From Erythrobacter sp. (lineage in GTDB: Bacteria > Pseudomonadota > Alphaproteobacteria > Sphingomonadales > Sphingomonadaceae), in NCBI GenBank assembly GCA_024642565.1, contig JAHEAV010000001.1, forward strand, positions 1 through 64,000: a DNA stretch of 64,000 bases, read 5' to 3'. The notes under the pieces were generated by a model, which worked only from the letters and a program-made list of their open reading frames with translations, searched no databases and was not told the origin of the DNA. The number at the start of each line of letters is the position of its first letter. Within the stretch, counting starts at the first letter, position 1. Positions 24,977 through 34,837 of the stretch are shown piece by piece. A program made the translations under genes and the position numbers.

Positions 24977-24993
24977 AGCAAGGAGCGTGCCAA
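24977..24993 (-). promoter_or_regulatory. Sigma-54 promoter of the psp operon
   Basis: On the minus strand TTGGCACG, four bases, then TTGCT: both the -24 (GG) and -12 (GC) elements match the consensus with correct spacing. It points at the 50-residue peptide gene and pspA, with a predicted start near 24965. PspF, encoded divergently 100 bases away, is the cognate activator. Confidence 0.85.
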
Positions 24994-25094
24994 ACTGAAA
25001 AAACCGCAGAATTCTGTCAAAATCGGGATGTCGGCCTTTCATGTGATTGGGAACTCTTGCCAACAATCGGGAAAATTTCCTATAGGTTGGGGCC

Positions 25095-26120
25095 ATGGAG
25101 CGCGAAAGCCAGTTCATCGGCCAATCCGGGGCCTTTCTTGACGCGGTAGAGCGCGCCAGCCGCGCCGCGCCGATGCGCCGCCCGGTATTGGTGGTGGGCG
25201 AACGCGGAACGGGCAAGGAATTGATTGCCGAACGGCTCCATCGCCTGTCTCCGCGCTGGGGCGAACCGCTGGTCATCATGAATTGCGCCGCACTGCCAGA
25301 GACATTGATCGAAGCCGAATTGTTTGGTCACGAAGCAGGTGCATTCACCGGTGCTACCAAATCGCGCGTCGGAAGGTTTGAAGAAGCCGACAAAGGCACG
25401 CTATTTCTCGATGAACTGGGCACATTGTCGATGGGCGCGCAGGAACGGCTGCTGCGCGCGGTCGAATATGGGGAGGTAACGCGAATCGGCTCCTCCCGTC
25501 CGATCAATGTCGATGTGCGGATCGTGGCGGCCACCAACGAAGACCTTCCCCGGCTGGCCGAGGAAGGCAAATTCCGCGCCGACCTGCTTGACCGGCTGAG
25601 CTTCGAAGTGATCACTCTGCCGCCGCTGCGTGTGCGCGAAGGGGATGTGGGCGTCCTGGCCGAATATTTCGGGCGGCGTATGGCGGCGGAAATCGGGTGG
25701 GAACGCTGGCCCGGCTTTGCCGAACATGTCGCCCGTCAGTTGGAAGATTATCCATGGCCCGGTAACGTCCGCGAATTGCGCAATGTGATCGAACGCGGGG
25801 TGTACCGGTGGGACAATTGGGAAGAATCGATCGGCCATGTCGTATTCGATCCCTTCGACAGCCCGTGGAAACCGTTCGAGCCTGCCGAACGCAAGCGGGA
25901 ACGGAAATCCGAAGCCCCGCCGCCATCGGCAGCGCCCATGCCCGCCGATCTGGAGAAAATCGACGACCTCAAGTCTGCGGTCGAAGCGCATGAGCGGACG
26001 ATCATCGAACATGCACTGGGCCGCCATCGCTGGAACCAGCGCCAGACGGCCAAGGCATTAGGGCTGAGCTACGATCAGCTCCGGCATTGCATTAAAAAAC
26101 ATGGGCTTGGCGAAGAATAG
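25095..26120 (+). CDS. pspF: PspF, sigma-54 enhancer-binding activator
   Basis: 341 residues with no N-terminal sensor domain, as in PspF. The AAA+ domain has Walker A GERGTGKE (35-42), the sigma-54 contact loop GAFTGA (82-87) and Walker B GTLFLDE (101-107). A Fis-type helix-turn-helix is at the C-terminus (NQRQTAKALGLSYDQL). An Arg/Lys/Pro-rich linker near 260-285 joins them. It is divergent from the psp operon, and PspA is the expected inhibitor. Confidence 0.95.
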   Translation: MERESQFIGQSGAFLDAVERASRAAPMRRPVLVVGERGTGKELIAERLHRLSPRWGEPLVIMNCAALPETLIEAELFGHEAGAFTGATKSRVGRFEEADKGTLFLDELGTLSMGAQERLLRAVEYGEVTRIGSSRPINVDVRIVAATNEDLPRLAEEGKFRADLLDRLSFEVITLPPLRVREGDVGVLAEYFGRRMAAEIGWERWPGFAEHVARQLEDYPWPGNVRELRNVIERGVYRWDNWEESIGHVVFDPFDSPWKPFEPAERKRERKSEAPPPSAAPMPADLEKIDDLKSAVEAHERTIIEHALGRHRWNQRQTAKALGLSYDQLRHCIKKHGLGEE

Positions 26121-26332
26121 CCCCATTCTTCTGCAGTAGACCGGATCAATACTTGGCGCTGGATATCGTGATCCAGTACCTTCGTTGTGCGTTAGCCATA
26201 TTTACTGTAGATATATTTCAATGCTTCGGAAATTATCCGGGTTGAAGGGTCTGATTTGGCGTAGCGGGGATGAATGCGTCTATTGATGCTCTCATTTCAC
26301 GCTTCGGCCGCTAAATTTTTGGGGGGCTGAAA

Positions 26333-27154
26333 ATGAAATATAATCAGAAGTTTGCACGTTTGACGGTGATTGCTGCCTCTTCGGCTGTGGCGTTGGCGGC
26401 CATGCCAATCCTGGCCAACCATTCGTGGTCGAATTACCATTGGGCAACCACCAATGGCATTGTCGGGATTCCGGTTGTTGACAATACCAGCGGCGAATGG
26501 CCCGCGCGGATCGGTATCGCCGTTGCCGACTGGAACAAGTCTTCACATATCAACAGTCAGTTGGAAAGTGGGGCTGCAAACCCGCGGCGATGCTCGATGG
26601 TGCAGAATACCATCCAGGTCTGCAATGCCGGCTACGGTTACACCGGCTGGCTCGGCATTGCATCGATCAGCCTTTCGGGCGGCCATATCATTGCCGGCAG
26701 CACAAAACTGAACGACACCTATTTTTCAAGCCCCAGCTATGCTGACGAGGTGTGGAAGCAGTTGGTGGCCTGTCAGGAAATTGGCCATGATTATGGGCTG
26801 ACCCATCAAAACGAAGACTTCAGTACGGATTTAACGAATTCCTGTATGGAATATACGAGTTTACCGGCTGGAAATGACCACCCCGACCAGCATGATTATG
26901 ATCAGTTGAACGTAATCTATGGTAGCCACACCGATAGCGGCTCTGGCGGCGGGTCTGGTGGCGGCAAACCGGGCAAGGGCAAGCCGCTTGGCATTGATCC
27001 GGGGAACAACCCCAATGAATGGGGCACGGCGATTGGCTTTAACGCCCGCGGCAAGGCCAATGTCTTCACGCGGAATGTAAATGGCTACACCGTAGTCACC
27101 CATGTGACCTGGGCGCCGGATTCGATGCAGGCCGACCACGTTCGCCAGTTCTAG
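26333..27154 (+). CDS. Secreted metzincin-like protein with Q in place of first zinc His
   Basis: 273 residues with a signal peptide ending near residue 28 (PILANH). The only family-like feature is CQEIGHDYGLTHQNED: Q148-E149-x-x-H152-x5-H158, which is the HExxHxxGxxH zinc motif with Gln at the first position. A Gly/Ser/Lys-rich linker (about 202-222) precedes a 50-residue tail. The GGGGGG ribosome site lies before ATG 26333. It may be an atypical or inactive protease; I cannot assign a substrate. A strong terminator follows, so it is a single-gene unit. Confidence 0.65.
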   Translation: MKYNQKFARLTVIAASSAVALAAMPILANHSWSNYHWATTNGIVGIPVVDNTSGEWPARIGIAVADWNKSSHINSQLESGAANPRRCSMVQNTIQVCNAGYGYTGWLGIASISLSGGHIIAGSTKLNDTYFSSPSYADEVWKQLVACQEIGHDYGLTHQNEDFSTDLTNSCMEYTSLPAGNDHPDQHDYDQLNVIYGSHTDSGSGGGSGGGKPGKGKPLGIDPGNNPNEWGTAIGFNARGKANVFTRNVNGYTVVTHVTWAPDSMQADHVRQF

Positions 27155-27179
27155 CGCGGCCGCTTGAATACAGGATCGG

Positions 27180-27220
27180 GGTGCGGAGCCGTTTTTTTGG
27201 CTCTGCACCGCTTTCTTTTG
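27180..27220 (+). terminator. Rho-independent terminator after the metzincin-like gene
   Basis: GGTGCGGAGCC (27180-27190) pairs with GGCTCTGCACC (27199-27209) with one G-T wobble around a T-rich loop. The tail is GCTTTCTTTT. It ends the transcript of the secreted protein gene ahead of rimP. Confidence 0.85.
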
Positions 27221-27356
27221 CCAAACCGCTTGCAAGGGCGCGCTATCCCGCCTAATTAGCCGCCATCCCGACATTGTTGTTGCAAAGTGGGGCTGGCGCC
27301 AGACGGGGCCGGCACGAAACTCTGTTGCTGCAATCGTCCCTTGTGATGGAGTATCG

Positions 27357-27920
27357 ATGGCCGATCTGGCGCGCCTGAAAGAGATTGCCGAACCCGAAGC
27401 TGCGGCGCTCGGATTCGATCTCGTGCGCGTTATCATGACCGGTTCCGAAGCAGGTGACGGGGAACGCGCCCTGCAGATCATGGCGGAAGACCCGGCCACG
27501 GGCCAGTTGCTGATCGAACAATGCGCTGCCCTGTCGCGCGCCGTTTCGGACCGGATCGATGCCCTCGAAGAAGCGGGGGAGGAACTTGTTGAAGGCAATT
27601 ACCACCTCGAAGTCAGCTCGCCCGGCATTGACCGGCCGCTGACCCGGCCCAAGGATTTTGCCCAGTGGGCCGGGCATGAAGCCAAGATTTCCCTCGTCGA
27701 GAAAATTGACGGGCAACGCAATATACGTGGTATGCTGGCAGGGATCGAAGGCGATCTGGTCACCATCGAAGACAGAAACGGCAAGCCGGTCACCGTACCG
27801 CTTGACGCAATCCATTCGGCAAAGCTCATCCTCACCGATGCGCTGATCGCCGCAACCAGACCCATCGACACCACCGGTGCCGACGAGATCAACGAAGAAG
27901 AAGAGAAGGCTGACGACTGA
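27357..27920 (+). CDS. rimP: Ribosome maturation factor RimP
   Basis: 187 residues. The YhbC/RimP signature NYHLEVSSPGIDRPL lies near residue 85, followed by the SH3-like C-terminal domain with GDLVTIEDRNGK and an acidic tail. It assists 30S subunit maturation. It heads the rimP-nusA-ylxR-infB transcription and translation operon; its stop overlaps the nusA start (TGATG). Confidence 0.96.
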   Translation: MADLARLKEIAEPEAAALGFDLVRVIMTGSEAGDGERALQIMAEDPATGQLLIEQCAALSRAVSDRIDALEEAGEELVEGNYHLEVSSPGIDRPLTRPKDFAQWAGHEAKISLVEKIDGQRNIRGMLAGIEGDLVTIEDRNGKPVTVPLDAIHSAKLILTDALIAATRPIDTTGADEINEEEEKADD

Positions 27921-29566
27921 TGGCCAGTGCAATTTCCGCCAACAAGGCAGAGCTGCTTGCGATTGCAACCGCAGTAGCAACCGAAAAGATGATCGACAAA
28001 GCGATCGTCATCGAAGCCATGGAAGAGGCGATCCAGAAAAGCGCCCGCAGCCGGTACGGCGCGGAAAACGACATTCGGGCCAAGCTCGACCCGATGACGG
28101 GCGATCTGCGCTTGTGGCGCGTGGTCGAAGTGGTCGAACAGGTTGAAGATTACTTCAAGCAGGTCGATCTGAAGCAAGCTGAAAAGCTGCAGCCAGGCGC
28201 AGTGGTCGGTGATTTCATCGTCGACCCGCTTCCCCCTGTGGATCTGGGCCGGATTGACGCGCAGAGCGCCAAGCAGGTGATTTTCCAGAAGGTGCGCGAT
28301 GCCGAACGCGAGCGTCAGTTTGAAGAATTCAAGGACCGCGCCGGCGAAGTGATTACCGGGGTGATCAAGTCGGTCGAATTCGGCCATGTCATCGTCAACC
28401 TTGGCCGCGCCGAAGGTGTCATTCGCCGCGACCAGCAGATCCCGCGTGAAGCGGCGCGTGTGGGCGAACGTGTGCGGGCCTTGATCACCAAGGTCGAACG
28501 CAACAATCGCGGGCCGCAGATCTTCCTTTCCCGTGCGCATCCTGAATTCATGAAGAAGCTGTTCGCGCAGGAAGTGCCCGAAATCTATGACGGCATTATC
28601 GAAATCAAGGCGGCCGCGCGTGATCCCGGCAGCCGCGCCAAGATCGGCGTGATCAGCCATGACAGTTCCATCGATCCGGTCGGCGCCTGCGTCGGCATGA
28701 AGGGCAGCCGCGTACAGGCGGTGGTGCAGGAACTGCAGGGCGAAAAGATCGACATCATTCCGTGGTCGGAAGACACGGCGACATTCGTGGTCAACGGCCT
28801 CCAGCCCGCCACGGTCAGCCGGGTTGTTCTGGACGAGGAAGAAGGCCGGATCGAAGTGGTGGTTCCCGATGACCAGCTTTCGCTGGCAATTGGCCGCCGC
28901 GGGCAGAACGTGCGTCTCGCCAGCCAGCTGACCGGTCACCAGATCGATATCATGACCGAAGAAGAGGCGAGCGAAAAGCGGCAGAAGGAATTCGCCGAAC
29001 GCTCCAAGATGTTCGAAGAAGAACTCGACGTGGACGAAACCCTGTCGCAGCTGCTGGTAGCCGAAGGCTTTGCCGAGCTGGAAGAAGTTGCCTATGTCGA
29101 ACTGGCCGAACTCGCCAGCATCGAAGGCTTTGACGAAGAATTGGCCGAAGAGCTGCAAAGCCGTGCAACCGAAGCGCTTGAACGGCACGAAGATGCCGCC
29201 CGCACTGAACGCCGCGAACTGGGCGTTGAAGACGATTTGGCCACTATGCCGCACCTGACCGAACAAATGCTGGTGGTGCTGGGCAAGGCCGGGATCAAGA
29301 CGCTCGACGATCTGGCTGACCTTGCGACGGACGAACTTATCGCCAAGCGCCGGGAAGCACCCCGTCGCCGGGCCAATGCTGAAGGTCCGCCGATGAAACG
29401 TCCGCAGCGCACCGAAGACAAGGGCGGGGTGCTGGGCACCTATGGCCTGTCCGAAGAGCAGGGCAACGAGATCATCATGGCCGCTCGTGCGCATTGGTTC
29501 GAAGACGAAGACGCTGCGCCTGCGTCCGACACACAGGAGGCCGCAGATGCGGACTCCCCACAATGA
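27920..29566 (+). CDS. nusA: Transcription termination/antitermination factor NusA
   Basis: 548 residues with, in order, the N-terminal RNA-polymerase-binding domain, an S1 domain (about 135-200), two KH domains (GRRGQNVRLASQLTGH is in the second) and C-terminal acidic repeats rich in Glu/Leu that resemble the AR domains. It controls pausing, termination and antitermination. It is longer than gram-positive NusA because of the C-terminal repeats. Its 3' end overlaps the ylxR start. Confidence 0.97.
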   Translation: MASAISANKAELLAIATAVATEKMIDKAIVIEAMEEAIQKSARSRYGAENDIRAKLDPMTGDLRLWRVVEVVEQVEDYFKQVDLKQAEKLQPGAVVGDFIVDPLPPVDLGRIDAQSAKQVIFQKVRDAERERQFEEFKDRAGEVITGVIKSVEFGHVIVNLGRAEGVIRRDQQIPREAARVGERVRALITKVERNNRGPQIFLSRAHPEFMKKLFAQEVPEIYDGIIEIKAAARDPGSRAKIGVISHDSSIDPVGACVGMKGSRVQAVVQELQGEKIDIIPWSEDTATFVVNGLQPATVSRVVLDEEEGRIEVVVPDDQLSLAIGRRGQNVRLASQLTGHQIDIMTEEEASEKRQKEFAERSKMFEEELDVDETLSQLLVAEGFAELEEVAYVELAELASIEGFDEELAEELQSRATEALERHEDAARTERRELGVEDDLATMPHLTEQMLVVLGKAGIKTLDDLADLATDELIAKRREAPRRRANAEGPPMKRPQRTEDKGGVLGTYGLSEEQGNEIIMAARAHWFEDEDAAPASDTQEAADADSPQ

Positions 29567-30302
29567 GCGCGTAGGCTCCGACATCCCCGAATTGCCGCAG
29601 GCCCAGACTTCCGGGCCCGAAAGGCGGTGCATTCTTTCGGGAGACATCGAAGCAAAGGACTGTCTGGTGCGGCTGGCGATATCGCCGGACGGGCCGGATG
29701 GCACCGCGCAGGTTTTGCCCGACATTCTGGCACGCGCACCCGGTCGGGGTGCGTGGCTGGGTGTATCGCGGCCGGATCTGGAAGCGGCCATGGCCAAGGG
29801 CAAGCTGCGCGGCGCACTGGCGCGGGCCTTCAAGGGTACCAAGCTGCAAGTGCCGGACGATCTGCCGGACCGTATTGAACGGGGGCTTTCCCGCGTCTTG
29901 CTGGATCGTCTGGGTCTGGAACTGCGCGCCGGCAAGCTTATCTTGGGATCGGACCGGATTGCCGAACAGGCGCGATCGGGGCGGGTAGAACTGCTGCTCC
30001 ATGCCAGCGATGCCAGCGATGATGGCAGCCGGAAACTGGACCAGGCCTGGCGCGTGGGCAATGAAGTGGAAGGGTCCGGTTTGCGCGGAATGCGCTTGCC
30101 ACTGGACCGGGCGGCTCTGTCTGTGGCATTGGGCCGCGACAATGTCGTCCACCTGGCGCTGGCTGATTCCGCATCGGCGGATCGGGTAACCGCAATTCTT
30201 GCGCGCCTGTTGCATTTCCAGGGGGCTGTTGAGGCCGGAATTGAAGATGGTCAGCAGCCTGCGGCAACTGACCGTGACGACGAATTGAGTTTTGAAGGAT
30301 AG
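29547..30302 (+). CDS. ylxR: YlxR/DUF448 protein with C-terminal L7Ae-like region
   Basis: 251 residues from ATG 29547, which follows an AGGAGG site inside the end of nusA (20-base overlap). The YlxR part has ERRCILSG and LPDILARAPGRGAWLGVSR. The C-terminal half (GKLILGSDRIAEQARSGRVE, then LLLHASDASDDG) resembles the L7Ae/YlxQ fold, so this looks like a YlxR-YlxQ fusion common in Alphaproteobacteria. The role is RNA-related but not settled. Confidence 0.85.
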   Translation: MRTPHNERVGSDIPELPQAQTSGPERRCILSGDIEAKDCLVRLAISPDGPDGTAQVLPDILARAPGRGAWLGVSRPDLEAAMAKGKLRGALARAFKGTKLQVPDDLPDRIERGLSRVLLDRLGLELRAGKLILGSDRIAEQARSGRVELLLHASDASDDGSRKLDQAWRVGNEVEGSGLRGMRLPLDRAALSVALGRDNVVHLALADSASADRVTAILARLLHFQGAVEAGIEDGQQPAATDRDDELSFEG

Positions 30303-30311
30303 ATTGGCTTT

Positions 30312-32840
30312 ATGAGCGATAATGACGAACAACCGACACGCACCCGCAAGCCTCTGGGCCTGAAGCGGGCGGTCGATGCCGGTGAGGTCAAACAGACCTT
30401 CAGCCACGGTCGCACCAATAAGGTCGCGGTCGAGGTCAAGCGTCGCCGCAAGCTCCTGAAGCCGGGAGAGGCTGCACCGGTCGAAGAAGCGGCTCCGGCA
30501 CCCGCTCCTGCGCCGGTTCCGGCGCCGGCTCCCGCACCGACTCCCAAGCCTGTGGCGAAGAAGGCCCCGGTTTCCAACGAAACCGCGCAGGAACGCGTTG
30601 CCCGCCTGCAGCGCGAAGCCGAAGAAGATCGTCTGCGGTCCGCCGAAGAAGCGCGCCGCCGGGATGAAGAGGCCAAGGCCCGCGCAATTGATGAAGAAAA
30701 ACAGCGTGCCGAAGCCAATCGGGAAGCCGAAGTATCCGGCGAAGTTGAAGTGGAGCCAGCTCCCCCAGCGCCAGCGCCTGTCGAAGAATCGGCCGCGGTG
30801 GTGGAAGATGCACCCGTAGTTGCCGAAGACGAAGCGACGCCAACACCCGCCGCGCGCAGGTTCACGCCGGTTGCGCGCCCCGAACCCAAGCGGCCGGAAA
30901 AGAAGAAGAAAGAACAGAAGCCCGCCGGCAAGATCGAAGATGATCGTCGCCGCAGCGGCAAGCTGACCGTCAACCGCGCGCTTAATGAAGATGAAGGCGC
31001 GCGTGCCCGCAGCCTCGCCGCGCTCAAGCGTGCGCGCGAAAAAGAGCGCCGGATGCAGGGCGGCGGTTCGCGCAAGCAGCGCGAAAAGCAGTACCGCGAC
31101 GTGGTTGTTCCTGAAGCCATCACTGTGCAGGAACTGGCCAAGCGGATGGGCGAAAAGGGCGCCGATCTGGTCAAGGCGCTGTTCAACATGGACATGATGG
31201 TCACCGTCAACCAGACGATTGACCAGGACACCGCCGAATTGCTGGTTGAAGAATTCGGCCACACCATCCAGCGCGTGTCGGATAGCGATGTCGATATCAA
31301 GGCCACAACCGATCAGGATCCGGAAGAAACACTTCGTCCGCGTCCGCCGGTGGTCACGATCATGGGCCACGTCGATCATGGCAAGACCAGCCTGCTCGAT
31401 GCGCTGCGCGGAACAGATGTGGTGAAAGGCGAAGCTGGCGGTATCACCCAGCATATCGGCAGCTATCAGGTTACGACCAAGGACAAGCAGGTCATCACCT
31501 TCCTCGATACGCCGGGCCACGCAGCCTTTACCGAAATGCGCGCGCGCGGTGCCAATGTCACCGATATCGTGGTGCTGGTGGTTGCGGCCGACGATGGCAT
31601 CATGCCGCAGACGATCGAAGCGATCAAACACACCAAAGCCGCCGGCGTGCCGATGATCGTGGCGATCAACAAGATCGACAAGCCGGAAGCCAATGCGCAG
31701 AAAATCCGTGAACGCTTGCTCGAACATGAAGTGGTCGTGGAGGCAATGTCGGGCGATGTGCAGGACGTTGAAATCTCGGCCAAGAAAAAGACCAATCTCG
31801 ACGGATTGCTCGAAAAGATTGCGCTCCAGGCTGAATTGCTGGAGCTGAAGGCGCGGCCGGACCGCCCGGCAGAAGCGACCGTGATCGAAGCGCAGCTGGA
31901 CAAGGGCCGTGGCCCTGTCGCCACGGTGATCGTTACCCGCGGCACGCTCAAGCTCGGCGACAATTTCGTTGTCGGTGCGGAAAGCGGGAAGGTGCGCGCG
32001 ATCGTCAACGATCAGGGCAAGCAGATCAAGGAAGCCGGCCCCTCAATGCCGGTCGAAGTGCTCGGCCTGGGCGGCGTTCCGGGTGCAGGCGAACAGTTGG
32101 CCGTGGTCGAAAACGAACAACGTGCCCGCGAAGTTGCAGCCTATCGGCGTGAAAAGGCGACTGAAAAGCGTACTGCACTCGCCCCGACCAATTTCGATGC
32201 GATGTTCTCCAGCATGAAGAACGACGTTGTCGAATTCCCGGTTCTGGTGAAGGCGGATGTGCAGGGCAGTGCCGAGGCGATTGTCACGGCGTTGCATGCG
32301 CTGTCGAACGATCTGATCAAGGTTCGCGTGCTTCTTTCGGGCGTGGGTGCGATCACCGAGAGCGACGTCACCTTGGCGGCGGCATCCAAGGCGCCGATTA
32401 TCGGCTTCAATGTCCGTCCCAACCCCAAAGCCCGCGCCCTGGTTGCGCGTGACCGGGTGGAGACGAAATATTTCGACGTGATTTACCACCTGACCGAAGA
32501 AATCGCGAAGGAAATGGCTGGCGAACTGGGTCCCGAAAAGATCGAACATGTTGTCGGCCGGGCCGAAGTCAAGCAGGTCTTCCCGGCGGGCAAGCGCGAC
32601 AAGGCGGCCGGTTTGCTGGTCATCGAAGGCGCCATCCGCAAGGGGCTTCATGCCCGTCTCACGCGCGAAGATGTCATCGTTTCCAAGACGATCATTCAGT
32701 CGCTGCGGCGCTTCAAGGACGATGTCGACGAAGTTCGCACCGGTCTCGAATGCGGTGTTGTGCTGGAAGATACGAACGACATCAAACCGGGCGATACGCT
32801 CGAAGTGTTTGAGGTCGAGGAGCGCGAGCGGGTCTTGTGA
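30312..32840 (+). CDS. infB: Translation initiation factor IF-2
   Basis: 842 residues. The N-terminal region (about 50-270) is Pro/Ala- then Glu/Arg/Lys-rich and probably disordered or helical. The G domain begins at GHVDHGKT (352-359) with DTPGH and NKID motifs following. Domains II-IV complete the C-terminus. It delivers initiator tRNA to the 30S subunit. It lies 9 bases after ylxR in the standard order. Confidence 0.98.
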   Translation: MSDNDEQPTRTRKPLGLKRAVDAGEVKQTFSHGRTNKVAVEVKRRRKLLKPGEAAPVEEAAPAPAPAPVPAPAPAPTPKPVAKKAPVSNETAQERVARLQREAEEDRLRSAEEARRRDEEAKARAIDEEKQRAEANREAEVSGEVEVEPAPPAPAPVEESAAVVEDAPVVAEDEATPTPAARRFTPVARPEPKRPEKKKKEQKPAGKIEDDRRRSGKLTVNRALNEDEGARARSLAALKRAREKERRMQGGGSRKQREKQYRDVVVPEAITVQELAKRMGEKGADLVKALFNMDMMVTVNQTIDQDTAELLVEEFGHTIQRVSDSDVDIKATTDQDPEETLRPRPPVVTIMGHVDHGKTSLLDALRGTDVVKGEAGGITQHIGSYQVTTKDKQVITFLDTPGHAAFTEMRARGANVTDIVVLVVAADDGIMPQTIEAIKHTKAAGVPMIVAINKIDKPEANAQKIRERLLEHEVVVEAMSGDVQDVEISAKKKTNLDGLLEKIALQAELLELKARPDRPAEATVIEAQLDKGRGPVATVIVTRGTLKLGDNFVVGAESGKVRAIVNDQGKQIKEAGPSMPVEVLGLGGVPGAGEQLAVVENEQRAREVAAYRREKATEKRTALAPTNFDAMFSSMKNDVVEFPVLVKADVQGSAEAIVTALHALSNDLIKVRVLLSGVGAITESDVTLAAASKAPIIGFNVRPNPKARALVARDRVETKYFDVIYHLTEEIAKEMAGELGPEKIEHVVGRAEVKQVFPAGKRDKAAGLLVIEGAIRKGLHARLTREDVIVSKTIIQSLRRFKDDVDEVRTGLECGVVLEDTNDIKPGDTLEVFEVEERERVL

Positions 32841-32876
32841 TCGCATTTGTGCCAATAGGTTAGCGGCGGGCAATCC

Positions 32877-33290
32877 ATGACTGACATGACATTGCCCGCC
32901 GGAGACTTTGCCCATGCAAAGCTGATGGGAGCGAAGCTGCACTCCTACGACCCGTCGACGCAAACGATCACGATGCATTTCCATGCACCGGAAGCCTTCA
33001 TCACCCCGCGCAAGAGCGTTCAGGGCGGGCTTGTTGCAGGGTTTCTCGATGAAGCGATGGGCTGGGCCTATACCTACTCAACCGGCGGCGAGTTTTCGCC
33101 ACTGATGCTTGATGTAAACTTCTCCTTGCTCAAACCGGTCTTGCAGGGGCCGCTGATCGCCACCGGCCGCGTTGTGCGGGCCGGTCGGCGCGTGCTGTTC
33201 CTTGAAAGCGAGCTGTGGTCGGAAGATGGGGTATTGCTGGCACGCGGCACTTCAACTGCAATCCCGACGAAGAACCCGGCAAGCGACTGA
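32877..33290 (+). CDS. PaaI-type hot-dog thioesterase
   Basis: 137 residues with GGLVAGFLDEAMGWAYTYS, the central helix signature of PaaI-like thioesterases, in which the Asp or Glu is catalytic. It acts on an acyl-CoA; the substrate is not known. Its stop overlaps the start of the DUF1697 gene (TGATG). It lies 36 bases after infB. Confidence 0.85.
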   Translation: MTDMTLPAGDFAHAKLMGAKLHSYDPSTQTITMHFHAPEAFITPRKSVQGGLVAGFLDEAMGWAYTYSTGGEFSPLMLDVNFSLLKPVLQGPLIATGRVVRAGRRVLFLESELWSEDGVLLARGTSTAIPTKNPASD

Positions 33291-33838
33291 TGCCCCAGTT
33301 CGTCGCCTTTCTCGGTTCCATCAATGTCGGCGGCAACCGGCTGCTGATGGAAGACTTGCGTAACGCCCTCAAATATGAAGATTTCGAGGATGTGGAAACA
33401 GTGGTGGCAAGCGGTAACGTGCTGTTCCGGCACCCAGACCGTCCGACGCCCGGCCTGTCGGAAAAGCTTGCATTCATCCTGCGCGACGAGTTCGAGATCG
33501 ATTCCACTGTCTGCGTCCGTACCCGTGCAGAAGTGGTCGCGGCGATTGCCGAAAACCCGTTCCGCGGCGAGAATGATGATGCCGTGGTCCATGTGATGTT
33601 CCTTACCCGCCAGCCGTCAGCGGAACAATTTGCCGATCTTGACGCCAGCTTCGCAGGGCGGGGCGGCGAACGGATGGCACCGGGCACCGGGGCGCTGCAT
33701 ATCGATTTTGGCGAAAGTGTGGGCGGCAGCAAATTGACCGGCGCGTTTATCGAACGCAAGCTGGACGCGCGCGGCACGGCCCGCAACCTTCGTTCACTCC
33801 AACGGATCGCCGACAAGATGGACCCAGCCGATGGCTAG
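33290..33838 (+). CDS. DUF1697 protein
   Basis: 182 residues from ATG 33290, which overlaps the preceding stop. The start [20 protein letters not shown] is the family signature, and the C-terminal part has [12 protein letters not shown] and [12 protein letters not shown]. The function of DUF1697 is unknown. Its 3' end overlaps rbfA by 8 bases, so it is embedded in the translation-gene operon. Confidence 0.9.
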   Translation: MPQFVAFLGSINVGGNRLLMEDLRNALKYEDFEDVETVVASGNVLFRHPDRPTPGLSEKLAFILRDEFEIDSTVCVRTRAEVVAAIAENPFRGENDDAVVHVMFLTRQPSAEQFADLDASFAGRGGERMAPGTGALHIDFGESVGGSKLTGAFIERKLDARGTARNLRSLQRIADKMDPADG

Positions 33839-34229
33839 ACAGCAATTCACCGCCGAACAGCAATCGGTCCGCGTCCTGAAAGTGGGCGAGCGGGTGCGGC
33901 ACATCCTGTCCGAATTGCTATCGCGGCAGGAAGTGCATGACGATACGCTGTCCGCCCATTCGGTCAGCGTCACCGAAGTGCGGATGAGCCCCGATCTGCG
34001 CAATGCCAACGTCTATGTAAAACCGTTGCTGGGCGAAGACGAGGTGGTCGTGCTGAAGGCGCTGCGCACCAACACAGCCTTTTTCCAGCGCGAGGTTGCC
34101 AAACGGCTGGGCCTTAAATTCGCACCCAAGCTGCAATTTCGCGGAGACGAGAGTTTCGACGAGGCCGAGCGCATCGAACGCCTGTTGAACGATCCCAAGG
34201 TCGCGCGCGATCTGGGACAGGAAGACTAG
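33831..34229 (+). CDS. rbfA: Ribosome-binding factor A
   Basis: 132 residues, KH-like fold: [16 protein letters not shown]-type N-terminus, then [20 protein letters not shown] and a C-terminal helix with [20 protein letters not shown]. It is needed for 16S rRNA processing and cold adaptation. The start overlaps the DUF1697 stop. tdk follows after 4 bases. Confidence 0.96.
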   Translation: MARQQFTAEQQSVRVLKVGERVRHILSELLSRQEVHDDTLSAHSVSVTEVRMSPDLRNANVYVKPLLGEDEVVVLKALRTNTAFFQREVAKRLGLKFAPKLQFRGDESFDEAERIERLLNDPKVARDLGQED

Positions 34230-34233
34230 ACCG

Positions 34234-34812
34234 ATGGCGAAACTCTATTTCTATTATGCCAGCATGAATGCCGGGAAATCGACCACGCTGCTGCAGGCCG
34301 ATTTCAATTATCGCGAACGCGGCATGACAACCATGTTGTGGACCGCTGCGATTGATAATCGTGCGGCTGACAAGGCCATCGAAAGCCGCATCGGGCTGGG
34401 GGCAGAAGCCCACAGGTTCAATGCCGAAACGGATCTGTGGAAGCGGGTCAGTTCAGCCCATGCCGCAGAACCGATCGCCTGCATCATGGTGGACGAAGCG
34501 CAGTTCCTGTCCAAGGATCAGGTCTGGCAACTTGCCCGGCTGGCGGATCAGGCCGGAATTCCGGTGCTGTGCTATGGCCTGCGCACCGATTTTCAGGGCG
34601 AACTGTTCCCCGGATCAGCCGCGCTGCTCGGCATTGCCGATGCGCTGGTTGAACTGAAAGCTGTGTGCCACTGCGGGCGCAAGGCGACGATGAATTTGCG
34701 GGTCGATCAAAGCGGTGCGGCCGTGAAGGCGGGGGCGCAGACCGAAATTGGCGGTAATGACCGGTATCTTGCGCTTTGCCGCAAGCATTTCAGCGAAGCA
34801 CTGGCGGGTTAA
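34234..34812 (+). CDS. tdk: Thymidine kinase
   Basis: 192 residues. The P-loop is YASMNAGKSTTLL (8-20). VDEAQFLSKDQVWQL is the DEAQF Walker B segment of type II thymidine kinases. The zinc lasso keeps CHCGRKA, and a last Cys lies in LCRKHF. It phosphorylates thymidine for salvage. It is set between rbfA and an M50 protease gene. Confidence 0.95.
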   Translation: MAKLYFYYASMNAGKSTTLLQADFNYRERGMTTMLWTAAIDNRAADKAIESRIGLGAEAHRFNAETDLWKRVSSAHAAEPIACIMVDEAQFLSKDQVWQLARLADQAGIPVLCYGLRTDFQGELFPGSAALLGIADALVELKAVCHCGRKATMNLRVDQSGAAVKAGAQTEIGGNDRYLALCRKHFSEALAG

Positions 34813-34837
34813 GGTTCGCGCCCCTATCTAACCCGGC

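Noticed and set aside
27599-30142. 847-codon open frame on the minus strand across rimP, nusA and ylxR
   Set aside because: It is antisense to three well-recognised genes, has no family similarity, and long antisense frames are common in GC-rich coding DNA.
29475-31727. 750-codon open frame on the minus strand opposite ylxR and infB
   Set aside because: Low-complexity translation rich in Phe, Gly and Arg, which mirrors the Glu/Ala/Pro-rich IF-2 N-terminus; an antisense artefact.
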